The position numbers were made by a program, and so were the translations under genes. Of a stretch of 64,000 nucleotides of DNA, positions 36,236 to 43,546 are shown piece after piece (within the stretch, counting starts at the first letter, position 1; the number at the start of each line of letters is the position of its first letter). The notes under the pieces were generated by a model. That model saw nothing but the letters and a program-made list of their open reading frames with translations, had not been told where the DNA came from and made no database searches. The stretch is taken from NCBI RefSeq assembly GCF_014697355.1, contig NZ_JACJRQ010000014.1:124001-188000 (forward strand), read 5' to 3'. The stretch comes from Nostoc calcicola FACHB-3891. Lineage in GTDB: Bacteria > Cyanobacteriota > Cyanobacteriia > Cyanobacteriales > Nostocaceae.

Positions 36236-36361
36236 CTTTATAAGGGGGGATTAAGGGGGGTAATTAGAGTTGTGTATACACCGTAGCCCTTTTTAAGGGG
36301 GGGGTTAGGGGATCTAAAAGTGTCTAAGGTCACAGCGAAATACTTTTCAAACAACCTCTAA

Positions 36362-37690
36362 TCACAAACTAAATTCGGCTGCATTATCCTCATCGATATC
36401 TGCATCTTTCCCTACAGCAGTAGGTTTAAATTTAGAGTCATGAATCAATTGACCAAATGAAATTCCTGGATTTTGAAAAAGAATATTCAGCACACTCATA
36501 AAATCCCGCACAATTTCTCCTGGTGTCAGTAATGCTTCTGCACCCAAGCGATTAATAATTTCTTGAACAAAATCTTTCAACTCACGATTTGTCAAAGTCT
36601 GTTGATAGCCAAAATTGACTGCATGGATTTCAGCTAAACGTTGCAAAAGCGTCAAAATTTCTGCTTCACTTAATGGATTTAGCCGCATCACTGGCCCTAA
36701 ATGTTCCTGAACATTAGCCTGTGCAACAAAGCGGCTTTCTTTCGTGCGTCTTCGCCAAGCTTGGTCTGCAAAAAGTCCTCTATTTGAATCTTCTAAAAAT
36801 TTGGTTGTTCCACCAACAACAATGCCAAGATGTTCTGCTTTACATTGCATGGTATCGTTAAACATTGCCAGGAGCCTATTATAGTTTTTTTCCCGCGTGA
36901 CTGTGGTAGATATTTGATATAAATGTACAGCTTCATCAACTAAAATTAATAGTCCTTTATAGCCAATTTCAGCTACAAATTTAGCAAACAATTTGATGTA
37001 GTCATACCAACTATCATCATCAATAATGACGCGGACTCCTAAAGCTGCTTTCGCCTCAATTTTAGTAGTAAATTCTCCACGCAACCAACGCATTGCAGCA
37101 TTTTTTAACTTATCGTCATCTAATCGGTAGCCACGCCAATAAGCGATAATAACACTACCAAAATCAAAACCGTGAACTAAATCTTCAATATATTGGACTA
37201 CTTCCCTAATTTTCGATTCAACTGCGTCATCAAAACCATCGTCATTGGGACGCATTTCAGTTTCTTTAACTACTTCTTGTTGAATTTTATTAATCCATCC
37301 TTCCAAAATTGAGACTAAAGCACCACCATCCGGACGAGTTTTTGTAGCTAGATGGCTCATTAATTCTCGATAGGTTGCTAAACCTTCATTATTACTTCCT
37401 GCTAATCGGCGTTCAGGGGATAAATCCGCATCAGCTACGACAAAACCTTGCTCCATTGCTCGGTTACGAATTAGTTGCAGTAAAAAGCTTTTCCCTGAAC
37501 CGTAATTACCAATTATAAACCGAAATGCTGCTACACCTTCTGCAATATCATCGAGATTTTGTAATAGGCTTTTGAGTTCTTTTTCTCGACCTACTGCTAT
37601 ATGTTCAACTCCTATTCTTGGTACTACCCCTGCACCAAGGGAATTAATCAAAGCAGTGGATATTTTTTTCGAGATTTTGAGCTTTGCCAT
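36362..37690 (-). CDS. P-loop ATPase, DUF2791/BrxD-like
   Basis: 442 residues. Walker A GNYGSGKS (61-68); Walker B LLILVDEAVHLY (Asp252, Glu253). N-terminal INSLGAGVVPRIGVEHIAVGREKEL and ADLSPERRLAG are characteristic of this AAA-like family. BrxD ATPases of BREX systems and ATPases of Ter-associated gene sets belong to the same group. The C-terminal half (HLGPVMRLNPLSEAEILTLLQRLAEIHAVNFG; LTPGEIVRDFMSVLNIL) is a winged or lid region. It is downstream of the TerB-C gene on the same strand (94-bp gap), so the two are probably co-transcribed. No BREX methylase, PglZ or helicase is present. Confidence 0.82.
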   Translation of the reverse strand: MAKLKISKKISTALINSLGAGVVPRIGVEHIAVGREKELKSLLQNLDDIAEGVAAFRFIIGNYGSGKSFLLQLIRNRAMEQGFVVADADLSPERRLAGSNNEGLATYRELMSHLATKTRPDGGALVSILEGWINKIQQEVVKETEMRPNDDGFDDAVESKIREVVQYIEDLVHGFDFGSVIIAYWRGYRLDDDKLKNAAMRWLRGEFTTKIEAKAALGVRVIIDDDSWYDYIKLFAKFVAEIGYKGLLILVDEAVHLYQISTTVTREKNYNRLLAMFNDTMQCKAEHLGIVVGGTTKFLEDSNRGLFADQAWRRRTKESRFVAQANVQEHLGPVMRLNPLSEAEILTLLQRLAEIHAVNFGYQQTLTNRELKDFVQEIINRLGAEALLTPGEIVRDFMSVLNILFQNPGISFGQLIHDSKFKPTAVGKDADIDEDNAAEFSL

Positions 37691-37784
37691 GTATTACACT
37701 TCACTTTATTATAAACGCAGAAGCACGCAGTAACGAGTTAAGGTATATTCTTACCTTATTAATAATCTTACAACGTCAGAATTC

Positions 37785-39119
37785 TTACATTTGAGTATGT
37801 CTAGCCATAAGATCGTCATACATTGCAATCATTTTTTTTACCTGAGTCTTATGTTCTTGATAAACTTCTGGAATTTCGGAATCTGAATCAATTATTAATT
37901 CACCAATAGTATCATTTGCTCGTTCATTGATAGAATCGATTAGTAGGTTTGGCATGGTGATATTTGCCTCAGCAATTTTTTTAATCGCAGCTTTGGTATT
38001 ATCTTCTTCAACTATAGCTTTTAATACTTGTAATTCATATCCTGGTAAGTTTTCCAGAAAATTAGTCCATTCTTCTGGTATATATTCTGATGTATCAATT
38101 TCTGGAGAACCTATGGTTGCTGAAGATTCAACTATTTCTGTAAAAGGAAACAATTCCAGATCGTCTTCTGTGGAATTATCAAGCAAAGGTTCTGGGTTGA
38201 AGGTTTCTGCTTGTTGGAGTAATTCCCACACTTGATTTTGCAGCAAGTCTCGTTCTTCTTGCAATAATGAAACTTGTCCCTGTAATTGCTGCAATTCTTC
38301 TTTTTGGGTTGCGATTTGAGTTTGTGAAGAATTTAGAAGAGCTTGGATTTTTTCTCTTTCACCCATTGTGGCTACAAGTAATTGGTTTTCTTTGTTTACC
38401 TTGATTTCTAATTCTTGAATTGCAATTCGTAGTTCGTATAATTTTTCTTCTAATTGGGGTTTGAGTCTGCCTAACAAAGTTAAATTACTTTCAATTTCTT
38501 GTTGTTGTTGCTGGAGTTCGGAAATTTGACTTTGCAACTGAGTGATTTCCGCACGAGATACATTACAATTCGACTCTAAACGACGCTTTTCTGCTGCGAG
38601 ATTAGAAAAAGCATCGTTTAATTCTGCTTGATTTTTTTCTAAGTTATTCAGTTCGATTTGGAGACTATTGATTTCAGTTTCTAACTGCTTTTTTTGCCCA
38701 GCAAATGTTCTGACTTCTCGATGCAGACTGTCTCTTTGGCTACGATTTTCAGTTACTTGATTTTGGAGTTGTTTTGATTCTGCATATAATAAATTATGAT
38801 GTTCTTCAATTTGATTTATTTCTCTGACAATACGAGCCTTCAATCCCTCCATTTCTTTAATACGCTTCCGGAGAGAACCTAAAACAAACATTTCATAATT
38901 TCTGCGTCGCTTATCTACGAATAATGCTGCTCCATAGATAATAAATGCAGTAATTATACCCGTGAGAAAGGCTTTATTAAAATCCCAGTTGGGAACAAGG
39001 CTAAGTCCAAAACTCACACTAAAGGCAACTATGCCTAAAATAAATCGATTACTGATCGTTACTGATTGCATATTGCTGGTTGTTAGCGTAGTTAAGCGAT
39101 CGGAATCACCCGTTTTCAT
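37785..39119 (-). CDS. Membrane-anchored coiled-coil protein with C-terminal TerB-C-like domain
   Basis: 444 residues. Two membrane helices near the N-terminus (FILGIVAFSVSFGLSLVP and AFLTGIITAFIIYGAALFV), then about 220 residues of coiled coil (for example IEEHHNLLYAESKQLQNQVTEN, QLQSQISELQQQQQEIESNL). The final 100 residues (LPGYELQVLKAIVEEDNTKAAIKKIAEANITMP, LIDSINERANDTIGELIIDSD) resemble the TerB-C domain of tellurium/stress-associated loci: a helix-rich unit with the MP-x-x-L-I-x-x-IN pattern and an acidic tail. It is upstream of the P-loop ATPase. I infer a membrane-localised scaffold that recruits the ATPase; the TerB-C call is by pattern only. Confidence 0.72.
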   Translation of the reverse strand: MKTGDSDRLTTLTTSNMQSVTISNRFILGIVAFSVSFGLSLVPNWDFNKAFLTGIITAFIIYGAALFVDKRRRNYEMFVLGSLRKRIKEMEGLKARIVREINQIEEHHNLLYAESKQLQNQVTENRSQRDSLHREVRTFAGQKKQLETEINSLQIELNNLEKNQAELNDAFSNLAAEKRRLESNCNVSRAEITQLQSQISELQQQQQEIESNLTLLGRLKPQLEEKLYELRIAIQELEIKVNKENQLLVATMGEREKIQALLNSSQTQIATQKEELQQLQGQVSLLQEERDLLQNQVWELLQQAETFNPEPLLDNSTEDDLELFPFTEIVESSATIGSPEIDTSEYIPEEWTNFLENLPGYELQVLKAIVEEDNTKAAIKKIAEANITMPNLLIDSINERANDTIGELIIDSDSEIPEVYQEHKTQVKKMIAMYDDLMARHTQM

Positions 39120-39145
39120 ACAAATTTTTAATTCGTAATTGAATT

Positions 39146-39245
39146 TTACATATAAATATACTTAGTAAATAGACCACGCGGTAAGGGCACAGCATTGCTG
39201 TGCCCCTACGACAGATGTGGTTCAAATACATGAAACCCGCTGTAA
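39146..39245. repeat. Inverted-repeat element, ACCAC/GTGGT family (copy 3)
   Basis: AGTAAATAGACCACGCGGTA on the left and GATGTGGTTCAAATACATGAAACCCGCTGTAA on the right flank GGGCACAGCATTGCTGTGCCCC. The outer left arm is degenerate. Same arrangement as at 25104 and 29291. Confidence 0.68.
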
Positions 39246-39346
39246 TTTGTGGTTTTTGGTATCATAATCATTTTAAAATTTATAATCATCATTATTCATG
39301 AATAACATTGTTACGTAATAGACAAAAAAGTGTTATCATCAAGGAA

Positions 39347-40714
39347 TTAATTTGAATTTTCAGTAGTAGATGTATTGCTATTTGCTCCTGGAAATAGTTT
39401 TAAATCTGCCTTTAAAAAGTCGATAAACTGCCGCGCTGTGCGTCCAGAACGACCATTGTGGCGAGTTGCCCACTGTAATGCTTGATATTCCAAGTCTTCT
39501 TGGGTAATATTAATTTCAGCTTGTGCTGCTAGATGGTAGACAATATTTAAATAAGTTTTTTGATTTGCTGGTTCAAAGGTTAAGGTTAAACCAAAGCGAT
39601 CGCTAAAGGAAAGCTTCTCCTGCATGGTATCCCAAGCATGGATTTCATCGTTATCCTTGGGTGCAGGTCTATCCACAAAAAACTCCCGAATCAAATGACG
39701 GCGATTAGAAGTAGCATATACCACTACGTTTTGCGGTCTTGCGGTTAAATTACCTTCCAAAACTACCTTGAGTGCTTTAAAAGCATCATCATCTTCTTCA
39801 AATGAAAGGTCATCGACAAAGATGATAAATTTTTGTGGCACTCCTCGTAAATGTTCTACAATTTTTGGTAAGTCTTTTAAGTCAGATTTCGCTACTTCCA
39901 ACAAACAAAGACGGCCATCGCTATACTCATGTAATAAAGATTTCACCAAAGAAGATTTTCCCGAACCGCGACTACCATAAAGTAATACATGCAGTGCTAC
40001 CTCTCCTGATAATAAAAACTCTGTATTTTTTAACAAAGCATCTCGTTGAGACTCGTAACCTACAAGTGTGCTAAGCTTAACCGGATCTGGATACCGGATA
40101 CCGATAAACTGTCCACCTTGCCAGCGTAAAGCGCGATATTGTGCAAATAAACCAGAACCATATTGCTGATAATAAGCCGCTAACTGTTCTACAGCATCAC
40201 CCCAATTATCTAACTCCTGTAGATATGCAGCAAATTTTGTCTCTACTCCTAGCAATTGTTTTTCTTCATACCACACTACTGGTGAAATCGGCATATGAGC
40301 AACAGTTTGTACCCACTCGCTCAAAGAAGCGCTGCTACACTCATAAAGACTTTGCAATACTTGTAAGTCGTGCTGAACTGCTGCTACTAAAGCTGGGGGT
40401 AAGTCCTCAAATTTTCGTTGTTGAGCAAGTCTTGTAAAGGGATTTTCACAAAAGAGAATTTGAGTAATTATATAGTCTTCCCAATTTTGATTTTTTGCAG
40501 CCAAAGCATGAAAATAACTGCCGTAGGCTTGCAGACAACCGCGTGCATCGGCATCAGTGTAACGTATAGCTTGCAACAGGTCAAGAAATGCCATCCCCAC
40601 TTCGCCTTGAAGAACAGATTGGTAGAGTAAAAGTGATGCTGCTTGACGCTGGAGGTATTGAACTTTTGTATGGGAGGAAGTATTTGCCATTGGCATTGCT
40701 TGATTATTCGTCAA
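39347..40714 (-). CDS. DUF815 family AAA+ ATPase
   Basis: 455 residues. Walker A GSRGSGKSSL and Walker B FIIFVDDLSFEEDDDAF, followed by VVVYATSNRRHLIREFFVDR (sensor 1 Asn and Arg finger region) and LSFSDRFGLTLTF. This is the DUF815 arrangement. The N-terminal 190 residues are helical and specific to the cyanobacterial form. The molecular role of DUF815 ATPases is not established. The start at 40714 (MTNNQAMPMANTSS) has another in-frame ATG six codons later. It is the most upstream of three same-strand genes but is separated from the TerB-C gene by a palindromic element, so joint transcription is uncertain. Confidence 0.88.
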   Translation of the reverse strand: MTNNQAMPMANTSSHTKVQYLQRQAASLLLYQSVLQGEVGMAFLDLLQAIRYTDADARGCLQAYGSYFHALAAKNQNWEDYIITQILFCENPFTRLAQQRKFEDLPPALVAAVQHDLQVLQSLYECSSASLSEWVQTVAHMPISPVVWYEEKQLLGVETKFAAYLQELDNWGDAVEQLAAYYQQYGSGLFAQYRALRWQGGQFIGIRYPDPVKLSTLVGYESQRDALLKNTEFLLSGEVALHVLLYGSRGSGKSSLVKSLLHEYSDGRLCLLEVAKSDLKDLPKIVEHLRGVPQKFIIFVDDLSFEEDDDAFKALKVVLEGNLTARPQNVVVYATSNRRHLIREFFVDRPAPKDNDEIHAWDTMQEKLSFSDRFGLTLTFEPANQKTYLNIVYHLAAQAEINITQEDLEYQALQWATRHNGRSGRTARQFIDFLKADLKLFPGANSNTSTTENSN

Positions 40715-40798
40715 TCAACTGGGTGATGTAGCTAAACAGCTATGGTAAATTGTCTGCTGACCTTGGCAGCAAAATCGAAATCTACATAGGTTTTAACA

Positions 40799-41119
40799 AT
40801 GAATTTAAGTATAATCGCTGCTTTTGCTTACGGCATATTGGCGATCGCTGGTGGTATTATTGGCTATATTCAAGCTAGAAGTCAGGTTTCACTCCTAAGT
40901 GGTAGCATTAGCGGTTTATTACTAATTATTGCCGCTTACCTCCAACTCCAAGGACAAACTCAAGGTTTGATTTTAGCCGTCTTCGTGACTGCTGTTTTAG
41001 TGGTATTCTTTGCCTTGAGACTGGCTAAAACGCGTAAGTTCATGCCTGGGGGATTGATGACTATTTTAGGTATGTTGGCATTGGCGGTGATGCTAAATGA
41101 AATTGTCACCATCAGGTAG
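40799..41119 (+). CDS. TMEM14 family small membrane protein
   Basis: 106 residues with four predicted helices: IIAAFAYGILAIAGGIIGYIQ, VSLLSGSISGLLLIIAAYLQ, GLILAVFVTAVLVVFFALRL and GGLMTILGMLALAVMLNE. The G-G-x-x-G-Y-x-x-A-x-S motif after helix 1 and K-x-R-K-F-M-P-G-G before helix 4 are the TMEM14 (UPF0136) signatures. Plant homologues (FAX) export fatty acids from plastids; a role in fatty-acid movement is possible but untested here. ATG start at 40799, divergent from the DUF815 gene. Confidence 0.9.
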   Translation: MNLSIIAAFAYGILAIAGGIIGYIQARSQVSLLSGSISGLLLIIAAYLQLQGQTQGLILAVFVTAVLVVFFALRLAKTRKFMPGGLMTILGMLALAVMLNEIVTIR

Positions 41120-41434
41120 CATCAGTTTTCAACTTCCTAACTACCTTCGTGTTTTTTGACATAGCATTACTCTCCCTGTTTTGAGTACTTTTATTAGTAC
41201 ATTTATATTACAGTAGACTTGCTATCCTTGACTAAGATTTTGCAGTACTCTCAATTGAATGAGGTGTACACCGATAGGGGCGCTATTGGACGCTTCACAA
41301 ATTTTTGTGAATTTTTAGTTCCTTAACTGTCTTACTTTATTAGACCTCTTGCATAAATACGAATTTGTATCACGCAGAGGCGCAGAGGCGCAGAGAAGAG
41401 AACGCAAAGAAGGACTCGCCGAACAATCCGCTTC
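41120..41434. other. Intergenic region before the cyclase gene
   Basis: 315 bp. The last 90 bp contain AGACCTCTTGCATAAATACG and CGCAGAGGCGCAGAG tandem units; the same GACCTCTTG-ATAAAT / CGCAGAGGCGCAGAGAAGAGAACGCAAAGAA block recurs at 47021-47085. The repeat abuts the cyclase start codon, so it may have displaced the original 5' end of that gene. Confidence 0.55.
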
Positions 41435-43546
41435 GTGCAGATTCAGGATGACCTTGAGGGTGTATTATATTGCTTGCAGAACCAGGGATTTTCACGGGTG
41501 CGGTGGTATGGATACCACTCCCAGTTAAGAGCGATGTCTAACGACAAGCCGCTACGCGTCTACGCCACCATTGGGCTAACTCATCTCAATACCTTAAACT
41601 TGGTTGATGAAGTCTCATTGAGCCGTTCATTACAAATATCAGCGGTTAAAAATATCGAATTGCTAAAGTTGGCGCTGGTCAGTGATGCTCATTTGTTTCG
41701 AGAGCTGCAATTATATTTAGCAACAGACTCCACAGGATCAAATTCTGATTTGTCACAGACGATTATCCAAAGCTTGAAAGCTTTTAGTGAGGAGGTTTTT
41801 CCGAGAAATATTTCACCCCTAGAGTTTGGGGAACCCTTTGGAGGGTTGTTGGCATCTGGACTAAATCCAAAGGAAGCTCAAGCTTGGGGAATTATCCTAG
41901 CAACATTGTTTTCTCAAGCCATCGGCCTGGTTTCATCGGCAATGGTTCAGGAAATATTGGTGTTGCTGAATCATGCCGGATTTGAGGATTGTTGGACTCA
42001 ACTGGCGATCGATGAAAATCAATTAACAGTCAAACTTCAGGCTTTGTCAAGGCGATATCAGGATGGCTTCTTTGTATTAATTGATGGAATTGGCATCACT
42101 AAAAGTGTGAAAAGTCAAGAGGTTTTGTCTGATATCAACATTCAGCGAGTCGTTGATGCTCTCAAAGGTTGGCAAACTAGGCAACAGGAGGTTGTTGAGG
42201 GAGGAATATGGCTTGGGCATAATCAAGAAACGAACCGCCTTCTCTGCGAGAGGCTTTGCCAACGCGCAGCGTCTCGTAGAGAAGGACGCCAAGGACGCCA
42301 AGGAATAAGAGTTTTAAAAAGATATGATGTAAATCCGATTTCGAGTTCTCAAACAGTAGAGTATTCGGTGACACTTGTAAGTGGAGTTCTCGATCTGGCT
42401 AACTCGTCTTTGAGTGCCTGTTTCGGTAAAGGACAAAGAATACTGGCTGTAATTGATGCTTACGATGGTCATCAAGCAAAAACCTTACAAGCTTACCTCG
42501 ATCGCCAATTTGAATCGGGACAAATTGCAGGGTACAAATTACACATCACTCATTTTCCATCACCTCAGAAAGATATGGACGCTGTACTCGAAATTATCGA
42601 ACAGGCGACCTTATTGCAATTAACATCCCAAGATTTAATAGTGGTGATGGGGGGTGGGACGTTGACGGATATTGTGGGTTTTGCCGCAGCTCTCTATGAA
42701 GGAGGGATTAGTTATATTCGGATTCCCACTACTTTTGTCGGACTCATTGATGCGGGTGTGGGCTTGAAGGTAGGTGTGAACTTCGGTGATAAGAAAAATT
42801 TCCTGGGAACATACTACCCTTCGACTCAATGTTTGTGTGACAAATCCTTTCTGCAAACTCTTCCCATAGAAGAAATTCGCTGCGGTCTATCGGAAGCAAT
42901 TAAAATTGCCCTAGTCAAAGATGCCTCACTTTTTGCATTGATTGAGGAACATTACCCCCTTGTCTTGGCTCGTTCTCCAGAACCAGTGATTGACAAAATA
43001 TTGATGCAAGCGATCGCACTGATGTTGGAGGAGTTAGAATCTAATCCCTACGAACTCAGTGCCCGCAGATTACCCGATTTTGGTCACGAATTTGGGCATA
43101 CCCTGGAGTCACTGACTCATCATCAACTCAGACATGGTGAAGCAGTAGCCATTGGGATGGCACTTTCTTGTCATATTGCTTGGAGTGCTGGACTCTTGAA
43201 ACGCTCGATTTTAGAGCGAATTCTCAAACTGCTGCTGGAAGTTGGACTTCCGATTTATCATCCTGCTTGTCAACCGGAAGTACTTTGGCAACGGCTATTT
43301 CAGGATGCAATCGCCCACAAAATGGGACGATTGCATCTAGTTGTACCTACGGATATCGGCCAAGGAGCTTTCATTGATGACATTGCTGATATTAACCTGA
43401 CAATGCTCCAGCAAGCTTGTATTGAGCTGAAGTCCTTCAGTATCCAGGCAGACTCCATTACCCCATCAGAAGAAATTCAAACGCGGCTCAAAGGGAAAAA
43501 GTCCTTGATTGTTCAGTCTTTGGGATACCAGGAGGAGCGACGATGA
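41435..43546 (+). CDS. Sugar-phosphate cyclase (sedoheptulose-7-P-cyclase-like) with an extra degenerate N-terminal cyclase half
   Basis: 703 residues. Residues about 300-700 form a complete dehydroquinate-synthase-fold enzyme: NAD site VVMGGGTLTDIVGF, DAGVGLKVGVNFGDKKNFLG, metal ligands in CGLSEAIK (Glu), RRLPDFGHEFGHTLE (His) and LRHGEAVAIG (His). MLEELESNPYE replaces the Lys motif of dehydroquinate synthase and DFGH replaces NFGH, both features of cyclases using sedoheptulose 7-phosphate (valiolone or deoxygadusol type). Residues about 50-270 are a second, eroded copy of the C-terminal half (NIELLKLALVSDAHLF; LEFGEPFGGLLAS), lacking both His ligands. The start is GTG 41435. It overlaps the next gene by four bases. 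Confidence 0.83.
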   Translation: MQIQDDLEGVLYCLQNQGFSRVRWYGYHSQLRAMSNDKPLRVYATIGLTHLNTLNLVDEVSLSRSLQISAVKNIELLKLALVSDAHLFRELQLYLATDSTGSNSDLSQTIIQSLKAFSEEVFPRNISPLEFGEPFGGLLASGLNPKEAQAWGIILATLFSQAIGLVSSAMVQEILVLLNHAGFEDCWTQLAIDENQLTVKLQALSRRYQDGFFVLIDGIGITKSVKSQEVLSDINIQRVVDALKGWQTRQQEVVEGGIWLGHNQETNRLLCERLCQRAASRREGRQGRQGIRVLKRYDVNPISSSQTVEYSVTLVSGVLDLANSSLSACFGKGQRILAVIDAYDGHQAKTLQAYLDRQFESGQIAGYKLHITHFPSPQKDMDAVLEIIEQATLLQLTSQDLIVVMGGGTLTDIVGFAAALYEGGISYIRIPTTFVGLIDAGVGLKVGVNFGDKKNFLGTYYPSTQCLCDKSFLQTLPIEEIRCGLSEAIKIALVKDASLFALIEEHYPLVLARSPEPVIDKILMQAIALMLEELESNPYELSARRLPDFGHEFGHTLESLTHHQLRHGEAVAIGMALSCHIAWSAGLLKRSILERILKLLLEVGLPIYHPACQPEVLWQRLFQDAIAHKMGRLHLVVPTDIGQGAFIDDIADINLTMLQQACIELKSFSIQADSITPSEEIQTRLKGKKSLIVQSLGYQEERR
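42238..42285. repeat. Palindromic repeat embedded in the cyclase coding sequence
   Basis: CCTTCTCTGCGAGA (42238-42251) pairs with TCTCGTAGAGAAGG (42272-42285) with one mismatch, enclosing GGCTTTGCCAACGCGCAGCG. Two GGACGCCAA units follow. It is translated in frame as a linker (LCERLCQRAASRREGRQGRQG) between the degenerate and the intact cyclase parts. Confidence 0.8.

Noticed and set aside
36362-39119. Complete BREX system
   Set aside because: Only a BrxD-like ATPase is visible; PglX, PglZ, BrxC and BrxL/helicase are absent.
41435-43546. Calling the cyclase a dehydroquinate synthase (aroB)
   Set aside because: DFGH replaces NFGH, MLEELESNPYE replaces the dehydroquinate synthase Lys motif, and the neighbours are not aromatic-pathway genes.
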